Shown here in pieces: positions 1 to 8,807 of a stretch of 64,000 bases of DNA (its first letter is position 1; every line of letters begins with the position of its first letter). Source of the stretch: Flavobacteriales bacterium (lineage in GTDB: Bacteria; Bacteroidota; Bacteroidia; Flavobacteriales_D; Crocinitomicaceae). Under the pieces are notes generated by a model. That model did not search any database, was not told the origin of the DNA, and was given only the letters and a program-made list of their open reading frames with translations. Made by a program: the position numbers and the translations under genes. The stretch covers positions 27,424 to 91,423 of the forward strand of contig JABXHO010000038.1 in NCBI GenBank assembly GCA_013373595.1, read 5' to 3'.

Positions 1-1228
1 TATCCCAATTCAAGACTTTTATGAAAAGAAAGGCAAAGAACAGATAGAGTATAACAGAAATCAGTTCAATTATAAATGAATAACGAGTGTTTCCGCTACC
101 AGCTATCGTATAAAAGTAAATACTTCCAAATCCATATAACAATATCGAACCAAAAAGGAATTGTAAAGTGGAAGCGCTAGTCTCAATGAACTCTTCATTT
201 GGATTAACGAATTCAATTAGTTTCTCAGGGTAAAGAATTGCTCCGTGAAAAATGGCAATGAGAAAGACCATTGTGAGAAGTTGAATCCTTCGTGTCGCAA
301 TGGCAATCGATTGGAAATCCTTTTTTCCCATGTACTGACTTACGTATGTTTTGGTCGTAGCTCCGAATCCCCAAATGGGTACGAAGGCTAAGAAATATAA
401 TGAGCGTATGTTTTGAGATACGGTTAACTCAAAAATTCCCATTTGCTCAATCCAAAAGAAGAATATAGTCCATGTAAGCAGAGCAGTTAGACCTTGGAGC
501 ATTATTGGGGAGCCAACTTTGAGAACACGACTTATTCGTGACCAATTTACTTTTAGATCAGTTAAGACTTTTTTGCCATTCAGTTTTGGTAAAAAGAAAA
601 CAGCAATTATCAAAATGATCAATCCAACGAAATCAGCAATGGCCGATGCTAGTGCAGCACCTTCCAACCCCATTTCAGGTAATCCGAGGTTTCCAAAAAT
701 CAATGCGTAGTCCAGTGCAATATTCGTTACAGCCACAAGAATGGCATTCACAAATATGAGGGCGGTTTTACCAGATGCGGTGAGGTAGGCCAAAATGGCG
801 AGTGAAACTACTGATGGAATAAACCCCAAGCTTCGCACATTTAGGTAACTCAGTTGAAGCTGTCCTAGTTCTTGACTGTTTACGCTATGGTCAATTATTT
901 GTGGAATAATTAGCCAAGTAATGGCGAATAGAATCAGCGCTATGAATAAATTGATCAATACTGAACTAGCAAAAATACTCCCCAAAACAGATTCTTTCTC
1001 TTCTCCAATTCTTCGAGCCATCAAGATTTGAGTCCCTTCATTCAGTCCTGCGAGTATCATGAAAAGAGTAATATAAATCAATCCTCCGTTACCTGAAGCA
1101 TCAAATGCGAGTGTATCGTATCGACTTAAAAAAGAGGAGTCCGTGAGAAGTACAATCGATTGAATGAATGAAGATCCCATCAATGGGATAGCAATTGACA
1201 GGATTGTTTTATAACTCAGACTTAACAT
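1..1228 (-). CDS. MATE-family multidrug/sodium antiporter, 3' end beyond window
   Basis: Multi-drug and toxin extrusion type inner-membrane exporter, expected to expel cationic drugs or metabolites in exchange for Na+ or H+. Translation of the minus strand from the ATG at 1228 gives 409 uninterrupted codons of strongly hydrophobic sequence with the family's repeated transmembrane segments. An early stretch reads NEGTQILMARRIGE, resembling the region after the first helix of MATE proteins, and a later one reads PIWGFGATTKTYVSQYMGKK. Family members are about 440-460 residues, so only the last few dozen are lost past position 1. The start overlaps the stop of the upstream methyltransferase as TAATG, so the pair is probably one transcript with coupled translation. 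Substrate cannot be read from sequence. Confidence 0.85.
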   Translation of the reverse strand, partial: MLSLSYKTILSIAIPLMGSSFIQSIVLLTDSSFLSRYDTLAFDASGNGGLIYITLFMILAGLNEGTQILMARRIGEEKESVLGSIFASSVLINLFIALILFAITWLIIPQIIDHSVNSQELGQLQLSYLNVRSLGFIPSVVSLAILAYLTASGKTALIFVNAILVAVTNIALDYALIFGNLGLPEMGLEGAALASAIADFVGLIILIIAVFFLPKLNGKKVLTDLKVNWSRISRVLKVGSPIMLQGLTALLTWTIFFFWIEQMGIFELTVSQNIRSLYFLAFVPIWGFGATTKTYVSQYMGKKDFQSIAIATRRIQLLTMVFLIAIFHGAILYPEKLIEFVNPNEEFIETSASTLQFLFGSILLYGFGSIYFYTIAGSGNTRYSFIIELISVILYLFFAFLFIKVLNWD

Positions 1229-2397
1229 TATTCTACATGAATCACGAGTCCTTTCAAATATTCACCCTCAGGATGAAATGCATTGATTGGATGATCTGAT
1301 GGTTGATGAAGTTGTTCAAGAATACGCACGTTTCTTCCAGATTCAATAGCCGCAGCGATTACCGTATTAGTGAAAAGTTTTTTGTCAACAACTTGCGAGC
1401 AAGAAAAGGTGAAAATGATTCCTCCGGGTTTAATTTGTCGAATTGCATGAGCATTTAATCGCTTATAGCCTTGAATGGCTTTGTGACGTTTGTCTCTATG
1501 CTTAGCAAATGCAGGCGGGTCGAGCACAATAATATCGTATTCGGAGCCGAGTTCTTTCAGGTGAACCATAGCGTCAGCAACAATAGAAGTGTGTTTGTCC
1601 TCAAATTGATTCAACTCAATGTTGGCATCAGTCAATTCGATTGCTTTTTTTGAACTGTCCAATGAATCTACGTGCAATGCACCGTTTTGAAGTGCCAAAA
1701 GACTAAATCCACCTGAATAACAAAAGGTGTTGAGTACTTTCTTTCCTTTCGAATATTTGGCAAGGAGAAGTCGATTTTCTCGTTGGTCAATAAAGAATCC
1801 AGTCTTCTGACCGTTGATCCAGTCAATATTGATCTTTACTCCATTTTCTATGGCAATATGAGGTGTTGCGCACTCTCCGTATACATAACCGTCTTCTGCT
1901 TCAATTCGCTTGGGAAGTGTTTCTGAAGATTTTGAGTAAACCGCAATCAACTTATCTCCGAGTGCTTGAACAAGTGCTGAAGTAATGTCTTTTAAGGAGT
2001 GATACATGCCGATACTATGACATTGCACAACGGCAACTCCAGCGTAATAATCTACAATCAAACCAGGTAGACTATCTCCTTCGCCATGTACGAGGCGACA
2101 AATATTGTTGTTTTCGCCAATTAATCCTTGCTGAATTCGTACGTCAACGGCATCTTGGATGCGGTATCGAAAAAACGTGTCATCGATCGGTTCATCATGA
2201 AATGTGAGAATTCTTACGGCAATTGTTGCATGCTGAAAGTGCCCTCTCGCGATGAAATAGTTTTCATGATCTGTTATTGTGACTAAATCACCATCTTTGA
2301 GATGATCAGTTTCAGTAGCAATTGCTCCAGAAAATATCCAGGGATGTCTTCTCTCAATGGAGTGACTTTTATTCTTTCTTACGGCTAAGATGTTCAT
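1228..2397 (-). CDS. rlmI: RlmI-like class I SAM-dependent rRNA (cytosine-C5) methyltransferase
   Basis: Likely methylates a cytosine in 23S rRNA using S-adenosylmethionine; the exact target base is not established from sequence. The 389 residues match the usual RlmI/YccW length and layout: an N-terminal PUA-like RNA-binding region (about 1-75, with HPWIFSGAI at 18-26), a linker with GQKTGFFIDQREN (196-208), SAM-binding motif I VLNTFCYSGGFSL (221-233), the DPPAFAK motif (293-299) and FSCSQ (331-335), which carries the Cys typical of C5-methyltransferases. It is first in a two-gene unit with the MATE exporter and has a well-formed promoter at 2417-2446. Family is firm; orthology with E. coli RlmI is inferred. 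Confidence 0.88.
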   Translation of the reverse strand: MNILAVRKNKSHSIERRHPWIFSGAIATETDHLKDGDLVTITDHENYFIARGHFQHATIAVRILTFHDEPIDDTFFRYRIQDAVDVRIQQGLIGENNNICRLVHGEGDSLPGLIVDYYAGVAVVQCHSIGMYHSLKDITSALVQALGDKLIAVYSKSSETLPKRIEAEDGYVYGECATPHIAIENGVKINIDWINGQKTGFFIDQRENRLLLAKYSKGKKVLNTFCYSGGFSLLALQNGALHVDSLDSSKKAIELTDANIELNQFEDKHTSIVADAMVHLKELGSEYDIIVLDPPAFAKHRDKRHKAIQGYKRLNAHAIRQIKPGGIIFTFSCSQVVDKKLFTNTVIAAAIESGRNVRILEQLHQPSDHPINAFHPEGEYLKGLVIHVE

Positions 2398-2416
2398 GAC
2401 CTTCTTTGTTCGACGT

Positions 2417-2446
2417 CAAAAATACGTCTACTTCTACATCTGCCAA
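2417..2446 (-). promoter_or_regulatory. Bacteroidota-type promoter for the methyltransferase-MATE unit
   Basis: On the minus strand the -7 element TATTTTTG occupies 2424-2417 and fits TAnnTTTG. A -33 TTG lies at 2446-2444, 19 nt upstream. Transcription would start near 2410, about a dozen bases before the ATG at 2397. Confidence 0.6.
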
Positions 2447-2458
2447 CAGGAAAGTTGA

Positions 2459-2466
2459 TATTTTTG
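2459..2466 (+). promoter_or_regulatory. -7 element for the 2484-4694 operon
   Basis: TATTTTTG matches TAnnTTTG and sits 17 nt before the ATG at 2484. No TTG is found at the proper distance, so only the -7 half is supported. It forms a divergent promoter pair with the minus-strand signal at 2417-2446. Confidence 0.4.
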
Positions 2467-2483
2467 CGCATAAATAACGAATT

Positions 2484-2903
2484 ATGAACTGTAAGGTGCA
2501 CTTTTTTCTGTTGAACGACGATTTTTCCATTGAACATGCAGAAGCAAATCACGGAGGAGAAGAATCTGAAAACAATCGTCTACACGAGTGGGAAGATGAA
2601 TTGGAGATCACAACGGATGTGACAGGCATGGTTATGCACGAAGGAGCATCATTTCCGCTTCAGGGACAATTTCCAGATGGGAAAGATTTCAATTTCGAAA
2701 TAGAAAACATGCGCTTATTCGAACTGACTGGCGAGCAGAGAACAATTGTTGGCTGCTCTGAAATGTTGCTAGATTCGTATGAATGGTCCGAGGAAGATCA
2801 AGCAACACTGAAGGTGTACCTGAAAGATTATGAGCCACTAACGAATCCAGTTCCCGGGCTTTACATTGCAGTTCAGGAATTCCCAAAAGAGTTGATATTC
2901 TAA
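2484..2903 (+). CDS. Conserved-looking acidic protein of unknown function
   Basis: Not recognised. The 139-residue product is strongly acidic, with many Glu and Asp and a block ENNRLHEWEDELE near residue 30. It has no signal peptide or membrane segment, so it is probably cytoplasmic. Its stop overlaps the start of the ABC ATPase gene as TAATG, which implies translational coupling and a functional link with the ATPase and the YihY-type membrane protein downstream. It could be a soluble accessory subunit, but nothing in the sequence shows that. Confidence 0.7.
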   Translation: MNCKVHFFLLNDDFSIEHAEANHGGEESENNRLHEWEDELEITTDVTGMVMHEGASFPLQGQFPDGKDFNFEIENMRLFELTGEQRTIVGCSEMLLDSYEWSEEDQATLKVYLKDYEPLTNPVPGLYIAVQEFPKELIF

Positions 2904-3835
2904 TGCTTGAATTAAAAAACATAAATCTAAAATTTGGTGACAAGGTCATTTTGAACGATGTTTCACTTACGATTAAGCAAGGCGAGATTGTAGGAATCAT
3001 TGGAAAAAGTGGGATGGGCAAAACAACATTACTAAAAGTGATGTCGGCGCATGTGCAAGTTGATTCTGGTAGCGTTATTCACAATAGTAAACGGTTAATA
3101 GGTCCAAACGAAAAACTAGTTCCTGGTTATGAAGATCTGCAAATAGTGGATCAGGATTTTGCACTCGACCCATATCATACCGTGGAGGAAAACGTCCGCG
3201 AAAAAGTACTTCATCTTCCCAAAGCCGATCAAGAAGTATTAATTGATGAGGTACTTGATTTAGTTGAATTGTCGAGATTGCGATTGCAAAAAGCACATTT
3301 GTTGTCGGGAGGAGAGCAGCAGCGATTAGCCATGGCAAGAGCGCTTGCATGTGAACCTGCATTTTTATTTTTGGATGAGCCGTTTGTGCATTTGGATCAG
3401 GCCTTGCGTTTTCGAATCATGAATTACCTCATTCGATTGAATGAAATTCGCAATACATCGATGGTTTTAGTATCGCACGATGGAACGGAGTTGATGGGAT
3501 TGGTGAATCGATTATTACACCTTGAGAACGGACGAATTATCCGCGATGATATTCCTGAAAAACTATTTTACAATCCTACAAATGTTGAACAAGGAGAGTT
3601 GCTTGGTACAATTAATCAGATCAAGATTGAAGGGAAGGAGTGGTTGTTTCGCCCCAATGAGTATTCATTAACTGACGGATCGGCAAAAGTGGAAGTTCAA
3701 TTTTCGCGATCCCTAAATACAGGTTTGATCATACTGAACTACTTCGAAACGCCAGAAGGTGAAAATGTTGTACTTTCAAGCAAAGATGAAATGAGAAATG
3801 TTGATCATTTCTTTATTGAAAAGAAATATGTTTAG
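2903..3835 (+). CDS. ABC transporter ATP-binding protein
   Basis: ATP-hydrolysing subunit of an ABC system. In 310 residues it has Walker A GKSGMGKT (34-41), the Q-loop Gln at 84, signature LSGGEQQ (134-140), Walker B with catalytic Glu in FLFLDEP (154-160) and the H-loop His at 192. All catalytic residues are present. About 90 residues follow the nucleotide-binding domain and form an unassigned C-terminal region. The middle gene of a coupled trio, it has no classical permease beside it; the YihY/BrkB protein that follows is not a known ABC permease. The partner and substrate are therefore unknown; an unlinked permease or a non-transport role are both possible. Confidence 0.85.
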   Translation: MLELKNINLKFGDKVILNDVSLTIKQGEIVGIIGKSGMGKTTLLKVMSAHVQVDSGSVIHNSKRLIGPNEKLVPGYEDLQIVDQDFALDPYHTVEENVREKVLHLPKADQEVLIDEVLDLVELSRLRLQKAHLLSGGEQQRLAMARALACEPAFLFLDEPFVHLDQALRFRIMNYLIRLNEIRNTSMVLVSHDGTELMGLVNRLLHLENGRIIRDDIPEKLFYNPTNVEQGELLGTINQIKIEGKEWLFRPNEYSLTDGSAKVEVQFSRSLNTGLIILNYFETPEGENVVLSSKDEMRNVDHFFIEKKYV

Positions 3836-4694
3836 TGAAAAAAAGCACTTAGTGATTACCTTGATGAAGGAGTTCATTGCTGAACGTTCTTTTCTTCACG
3901 GTGCTGCGCTTGCGTATTATGCTGTTTTCGCCTTGGTTCCAATTCTTTATTTGAGTGTCGCGATTTTTGGGCGAGTTGTTGGACATGATACGATGGTGGA
4001 TATCATCACCGATTTTCTAACAAAACAGGTTGGACTCACCGATGTTTCTGGAATTATCGATTTTTTGAGCCAAATGGATCTCGGAGGAGGAAATGTATTT
4101 ATGGAAATTGTCGGGATGATTGCCCTGCTGTTTTCGTCAACTGCGTTAATTAATTCCTTGCGCCGTAGCATGAATGATTTCTATGATTTGGACAAACTTG
4201 AAGGTTCAAGAAAGAAATTGATTGTAAGAGACGCACTTTTTCGACTATTGTCAATGCTTTTTATAACAGGTACAACCGTGCTTCTCGTGGCTATCTACTT
4301 CGCTGAAACGGTCTTTTTGTCATTGGGAAACAAATTTTTATCCGAATACGATTTACTCAACTCGATTTTTACCTACGTGGCGCAGCATGGGTTCCCACTA
4401 ATTGCCAATGGAGTTATATTCGCTTTCGTATTTAAGTACTTGCACGATGGAGTAGTGGTCTGGAAAAGAGCCATTCAAGGAGCTGTGGTGACGAGTATAC
4501 TTCTTTATGTAGGACAGCTACTTATCCAATTCTACTTATCCAATTATTTCTTTGCAGCGAAAGGAGGAGTAGCGGGAACTGTTTTAATCATTTTGGTTTG
4601 GGTTTATTATTCGTCGCAGATTATCTTTCTGGGAGCCAAGTATGTTGCGGTGAAATCTCGCTTAAACGGACAAGAAATTGTTCTGAGAGATTAA
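3828..4694 (+). CDS. YihY/BrkB-family inner-membrane protein
   Basis: Member of the YihY/UPF0761 family of six-helix membrane proteins, once misnamed ribonuclease BN; molecular function is not settled. The N-terminal stretch FLHGAALAYYAVFALVPILY is the family hallmark, and a later hydrophobic run contains GTVLIILVWVYYSSQIIFLG. The start at 3828 is preferred because it overlaps the ABC gene by only 8 bases, whereas an in-frame alternative at 3798 would overlap by 38. Product about 288 residues. It is the last gene of the unit begun at 2484. Confidence 0.82.
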   Translation: MFSEKKHLVITLMKEFIAERSFLHGAALAYYAVFALVPILYLSVAIFGRVVGHDTMVDIITDFLTKQVGLTDVSGIIDFLSQMDLGGGNVFMEIVGMIALLFSSTALINSLRRSMNDFYDLDKLEGSRKKLIVRDALFRLLSMLFITGTTVLLVAIYFAETVFLSLGNKFLSEYDLLNSIFTYVAQHGFPLIANGVIFAFVFKYLHDGVVVWKRAIQGAVVTSILLYVGQLLIQFYLSNYFFAAKGGVAGTVLIILVWVYYSSQIIFLGAKYVAVKSRLNGQEIVLRD

Positions 4695-4709
4695 AAAATC
4701 ATCATTTTA

Positions 4710-4740
4710 TTGATTACTTCCTAAGAATTGATTATATTTC
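4710..4740 (+). promoter_or_regulatory. Promoter of the S24-type regulator
   Basis: TTG at 4710-4712, a 20-nt spacer, then TATATTTC at 4733-4740, one base off TAnnTTTG. It lies 27 nt before the start codon. The AT-rich stretch around it is a plausible site for autoregulation, but no clear operator palindrome was seen. Confidence 0.45.
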
Positions 4741-4767
4741 CAACGGAATTATGATTAAAATATAAAC

Positions 4768-5568
4768 ATGGCGATTGGAATCAACCTCAAATTATTGCGT
4801 AAGCGACTAGGTAAATCACAGGGAGAAGTGGCGAATGACTTAGGTCTCACGAGAAGTTCTTACTCGGGATATGAGAATAATGTGGCTCAACCGAATCTCG
4901 ATAGTCTGATTTTATTCAGTGATTATTACCGCGTTTCAATTGACGATCTTGTTCGTAAAGATTTCATGGAATACAAAGAGTCTGATTGGGAGAAGATCGA
5001 TAAAGGACTTTCTGTGGATGTGAAAGGTCAGAAGCTACGTGTATTAACGGCAATGGTGGATGAAACCAATGAAGATGTTATTGAAATGATACCAGCGAAG
5101 GCGAGTGCAGGATATACGTCTGGATATGCTGATCCTGATTACATTAAGGTTTTACCAACATTCCACTTGCCTTTTCTTTCAAAGGATAGAAAGTACCGTT
5201 CATTTCCAATCAAAGGTGATTCGATGCCGCCTGTAGTTGAAGGTTCGTATGTAGTGGCTGAGTTTGTTCAAAACTGGATGTCTATTCGTAGCGGAACACC
5301 GTGTATCGTGGTAACCAAGGATGATGGTATTGTATTTAAAGTTGTCCATAACCTCTTGAGTTCGGAGCAATCATTTCAGCTATGTTCTACCAATACTTTC
5401 TATGAACCGTACATCGTACATGCAAATGATGTTTTGGAAATTTGGAAATTCGTGAATTACATCTCTCCAGAGTTGCCAGAAGTTCGAATGGATGATAAAG
5501 ATTTGTCCAAAACACTTCAGGGATTACAACGTGATGTGCAAGCACTCAAAACAATGGTGAAGAACTAA
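4768..5568 (+). CDS. XRE-family HTH regulator with LexA/S24 peptidase domain
   Basis: Probable self-cleaving transcriptional repressor of the CI/LexA-like type common in Bacteroidota. Of 266 residues, about 8-62 form an XRE helix-turn-helix (SQGEVANDLGLTRSSYSGYE). The S24 domain has the nucleophile in GDSMPP (Ser152) and a candidate general-base Lys191 in VFKVV. The Ala114-Gly115 pair in KASAGYTSGY is the expected autocleavage site. The serine, lysine and cleavage pair suggest it can respond to a RecA-type or other stress signal. Its 3' end overlaps convergent recQ by 4 bases; that neighbour is a repair helicase, but no operator near it shows regulation. Confidence 0.82.
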   Translation: MAIGINLKLLRKRLGKSQGEVANDLGLTRSSYSGYENNVAQPNLDSLILFSDYYRVSIDDLVRKDFMEYKESDWEKIDKGLSVDVKGQKLRVLTAMVDETNEDVIEMIPAKASAGYTSGYADPDYIKVLPTFHLPFLSKDRKYRSFPIKGDSMPPVVEGSYVVAEFVQNWMSIRSGTPCIVVTKDDGIVFKVVHNLLSSEQSFQLCSTNTFYEPYIVHANDVLEIWKFVNYISPELPEVRMDDKDLSKTLQGLQRDVQALKTMVKN

Positions 5569-7439
5569 AGGTGATATTCTCCTTCGCTAAATTTAATTTC
5601 TTCTTCGAGCATTAAGTGACGAAGGGCGCGCATAAGCATCTCTTTGCTGACGTCAAGCCGATTGATCATTACATCAAGTGACGCGGGAAGCAGAGTAGGG
5701 ATTAGCTCCAGTAGTTCGTCAAAGGTGTAGTTTCCTTTGGATTGCTCCCTGCAGAAATCACAATTACCACAATTTTCATCATCACCACCAAAATAGCTTG
5801 AAATCATACTCATTCTGCACTTGTTAGCGCGAACATATTGTATCATCGCATCCAGCTTCGATAATTCTAGATTTCTACGATTTTCATACACATGTACATC
5901 CAATTTTAGGTAATTGTCAGGTAGACGTTCGTGTAGAAGAGTTATTTTCGGGAGAGATGTTCTGAAGTTGATGTCAATCACTCCATACTGCTCAAGATAT
6001 TCTAATTGTCGCGTTAATTCCTGAGTGCTAACCTTCAGTCGTTTGGCTAATTCGTTTTCGTGAATTGAGACGAAGCGATCAAAAATGCCAGAATGAGAAC
6101 GTGATAATAGCGTAATAAGGCTTGATACTGAATCATGTCCAACTTGAAACTTATACAAGGCAGAATTCCCAACGGCATACTTCAAACGTGTAGGTTGAAA
6201 ATTACTCTCCGAAAAATAGATGTCACCATTATTTTGAAGGAGTTTCAGCGCATGAAACACTTCAACAATGGAGAATTGGAAGGATTTGGTGAAAGCACGT
6301 AGGTCGAGCGGATAGGTTTCATTTTCTCCTGAACCAATGGCAATCTTTAAGAAATTACATACGCTCGCGTAAATCTGTTTGATTCGATCTTTCGCTGGGT
6401 ATTTCGCAGCAAGTTGCTCTTGCATGGTTTGCAGATCTTTCTCTTCCCAAAAGGCAATCGCATCGGCAGCAGCGCCGTCTCTTCCTGCACGTCCTGCTTC
6501 TTGGTAATAGGCTTCTAGTGTTGTTGGGATTTCATAATGCAGCACATAGCGTACATCGGATTTGTCGATGCCCATCCCAAATGCATTTGTTGCGACCATT
6601 ACTTTCAATCGACCTTTCATCCAATTTTCCAACATGTACGATCGATCCTCAGCACTAAGTCCCCCGTGATAAAAACCAGCGTTGATATTTTTCGCGCGCA
6701 GCTGACGAACAACTTCCTTTACGCTTTTTCGCGTTTGACAGTAGACAATTCCTGTATCTTGACCCCGATTTTGGCAATAACTAATAATGGAACCGAGTTT
6801 ATTCTCACTCGATCGAACGTGATAGCTCAGGTTTTCCCGTTTGAGTGAAGCCTCGTACTGACTGGGAGAATGCAGTGCAAGTAACTCAATGATATCATTT
6901 TGCGTTTTTGGAGTGGCAGACGCCGTAAATGCAGCAACTGGAACTTCGGGATGCAGTGCTCGAATCGCTGAAATTTCTTGGTATGCTGGTCGAAAATCAT
7001 GTCCCCATTCCGATATACAGTGCGCTTCGTCTACAACAATTAAACTAACGGGCATTTCCTTGAAACGCTCAATGAATAACTCCGACTTCAAGCGTTCGGG
7101 ACTTGTGTACAAGAATTTTACGCCTCCGAATCGACAGTTGTCCAAAGCAATATCAATTTCGCGATAACTCATGGTGCTTGTGATCACCTGCGCCTTAATG
7201 TTGCGCGACATGAGTTGTTCAACTTGATCGTGCATCAAAGCAATGAGGGGAGAAATCACCAAGGTGAGTCCGTCTAACGCCATGCCTGGTACCTGAAAGC
7301 AAATCGATTTTCCTCCACCTGTGGGAAGAATAGCAAGTGTATCCTGACCATAGATGATGCCATCAACGATGTCTTCCTGAAGGGGACGAAAGGAATCGTA
7401 TCCCCAGTACTTCTTCAGTATTTCTCTGCTTCGCTCCAA
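5565..7439 (-). CDS. recQ: ATP-dependent DNA helicase, RecQ family
   Basis: 3'-5' DNA helicase of recombination and replication-fork repair. The 624-residue protein has LPTGGGKS (Walker A, 38-45), VVDEAHCISEWGHDFRPAY (DEAH box and the RecQ aromatic loop, about 135-153), a TASATP motif, and QEAGRAGRDG (motif VI). The RecQ-Ct zinc region carries the expected cysteines in NKCRMS and NCGNCDFC. It is somewhat longer than E. coli RecQ (about 610), and the last ~90 residues do not form an obvious HRDC domain. It lies alone on the minus strand with a -7 element just upstream. Confidence 0.9.
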   Translation of the reverse strand: MERSREILKKYWGYDSFRPLQEDIVDGIIYGQDTLAILPTGGGKSICFQVPGMALDGLTLVISPLIALMHDQVEQLMSRNIKAQVITSTMSYREIDIALDNCRFGGVKFLYTSPERLKSELFIERFKEMPVSLIVVDEAHCISEWGHDFRPAYQEISAIRALHPEVPVAAFTASATPKTQNDIIELLALHSPSQYEASLKRENLSYHVRSSENKLGSIISYCQNRGQDTGIVYCQTRKSVKEVVRQLRAKNINAGFYHGGLSAEDRSYMLENWMKGRLKVMVATNAFGMGIDKSDVRYVLHYEIPTTLEAYYQEAGRAGRDGAAADAIAFWEEKDLQTMQEQLAAKYPAKDRIKQIYASVCNFLKIAIGSGENETYPLDLRAFTKSFQFSIVEVFHALKLLQNNGDIYFSESNFQPTRLKYAVGNSALYKFQVGHDSVSSLITLLSRSHSGIFDRFVSIHENELAKRLKVSTQELTRQLEYLEQYGVIDINFRTSLPKITLLHERLPDNYLKLDVHVYENRRNLELSKLDAMIQYVRANKCRMSMISSYFGGDDENCGNCDFCREQSKGNYTFDELLELIPTLLPASLDVMINRLDVSKEMLMRALRHLMLEEEIKFSEGEYHL

Positions 7440-7457
7440 TTATGCTTAGGGTTTAGT

Positions 7458-7465
7458 CAAAATTA
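7458..7465 (-). promoter_or_regulatory. -7 element of recQ
   Basis: Reads TAATTTTG on the minus strand, a full match to TAnnTTTG, ending 18 nt before the recQ ATG. No -33 TTG is found at the usual spacing. Confidence 0.4.
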
Positions 7466-7508
7466 AACAATTTTAGCAGCTTATAATTCAGGCAATCTAG
7501 TTTACTGC

Positions 7509-7539
7509 TTTGATTTGTGTTAGATTCTACGTACTTTTG
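7509..7539 (+). promoter_or_regulatory. Full-consensus Bacteroidota promoter of ilvE
   Basis: TTTG at 7509-7512, a spacer of 19 nt, then TACTTTTG at 7532-7539. This is an exact fit to the flavobacterial sigma-A consensus. It covers an in-frame upstream ATG-like start at 7510, which rules that start out and fixes the ilvE start at 7558. Confidence 0.7.
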
Positions 7540-7557
7540 CGCTTCAGAAAGACGCCT

Positions 7558-8628
7558 ATGTTACACGATGAGCTTACCTTAAAAATCACTCCCACAACCA
7601 CTTCAAGAATTGATAGTGTTGATTGGGATAACCTACCATTCGGAAAAGTATTTTCAGACCACATGTTGGTAATGGATTACAAAGATGGTGAGTGGCAGCA
7701 ACCGGAAATCATGCCGTTTGGTAAGTTGGAATTACACCCTGCGACTTCGGCAATTCATTACGGCCAATCGATTTTTGAAGGAATGAAAGCAACCAAGGAT
7801 GCAGAAGGAAATGTACTCATATTTCGTCCTGACTTGAATGCGAAACGCTTTCACGAATCATGTGAGCGCATGTGCATGCCAACAATTCCTGAATCAATTT
7901 TTATCGATTTGATTCAAAAAACGGTTGATTTGGATCGTGCTTGGGTTCCTTCGAAAGATGGATACGCCCTTTACATTCGTCCATACATGTTCGCTACCGA
8001 TGATTTCATTGGTATTAAACCTTCCGATACATACAAATTCATCATCTTCACTTGTCCTGTTGGAGCTTACTACTCTCAGCCGGTAAACGTGAAAATCGAA
8101 GAGTACTATACGCGTGCTGCCCAAGGTGGAGTTGGTCGTGCGAAAACTGCAGGAAACTACGCAGCTTCTCTTTATCCAGCAAAGTTGGCGAAAGATGAAG
8201 GTTTCGATCAATTGGTTTGGACAGATGCGAAAGAACACAAGTACATCGAGGAATCTGGAACAATGAATATTGTTTTTGAAATCGATGGAAAGTTGGTGAC
8301 GCCAGCCGAAGATGCTGATACGATTCTTCGAGGGGTTACGAAACGTTCTGTAGTTGACGTAGCGAAAAGCTGGGGAATTCCAGTTGAAGAGCGACAAGTC
8401 TCAGTGGAGGAGGTTGTTCAGGCTTTGAGAGAAGGTCGAGTGACGGATGCTTTTGGTGCAGGGACAGCGGCTACAATCGCGCAGATCGCTAAAATTGGTT
8501 TCCGCGACGAGCTTTTTGAACTTCCAGATCCAAGCTCAAGAACTTTATCGAATAAAATCGGTGAATTCTTGAATGACTTAAAAGCAGGAAGAATCAAGGA
8601 TGAATTTGGGTGGCTACTCAAGTTCTAA
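7558..8628 (+). CDS. ilvE: Branched-chain amino acid aminotransferase
   Basis: PLP enzyme that swaps the amino group between glutamate and the 2-oxo acids of Leu, Ile and Val, the last step of their synthesis and first of their breakdown. The 356-residue product belongs to fold-type IV; the Schiff-base lysine is Lys196 in AKTAGNYAASL, and SIFEGMKA (71-78) and YIEESGTMN are family motifs. Length fits the eukaryote-like BCAT group usual in Bacteroidota. The start at 7558 is chosen because the promoter at 7509-7539 lies over the longer alternative. It is monocistronic, followed by a 180-nt gap. Confidence 0.93.
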   Translation: MLHDELTLKITPTTTSRIDSVDWDNLPFGKVFSDHMLVMDYKDGEWQQPEIMPFGKLELHPATSAIHYGQSIFEGMKATKDAEGNVLIFRPDLNAKRFHESCERMCMPTIPESIFIDLIQKTVDLDRAWVPSKDGYALYIRPYMFATDDFIGIKPSDTYKFIIFTCPVGAYYSQPVNVKIEEYYTRAAQGGVGRAKTAGNYAASLYPAKLAKDEGFDQLVWTDAKEHKYIEESGTMNIVFEIDGKLVTPAEDADTILRGVTKRSVVDVAKSWGIPVEERQVSVEEVVQALREGRVTDAFGAGTAATIAQIAKIGFRDELFELPDPSSRTLSNKIGEFLNDLKAGRIKDEFGWLLKF

Positions 8629-8775
8629 TTCCTACACGATTTCTTACTCCAAATTTCGGTTTTTAATGCAATTTGAATGATTGTGTTATACGACGAAATG
8701 CGTCTTTAATTTTATTCAATTTTCATTGTGAAAAGCTTTTTATGCGATTCATGAATCATCATTGATCAATATGTT

Positions 8776-8783
8776 TATATTTG
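8776..8783 (+). promoter_or_regulatory. -7 element of the response-regulator gene
   Basis: TATATTTG, a full match to TAnnTTTG, 24 nt before the ATG at 8808. The 8629-8807 spacer is AT-rich; besides this signal it holds only a weak 4-bp hairpin near 8690-8705 that is too short to call a terminator. Confidence 0.4.
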
Positions 8784-8807
8784 TATTATCTAAAATGATT
8801 CTAAATA

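Noticed and set aside
519..710. Plus-strand open frame of 63 codons
   Set aside because: Lies wholly inside the MATE exporter, which is read on the other strand with clear membrane-protein sequence; no start signal.
7510..7557. Longer N-terminus for the ilvE product
   Set aside because: The extra residues would be encoded by the promoter elements at 7509-7539, and family members begin near the 7558 start.
8690..8705. Weak GACG/CGTC hairpin followed by T-rich sequence after ilvE
   Set aside because: Only a 4-bp stem; too weak to support a terminator call.
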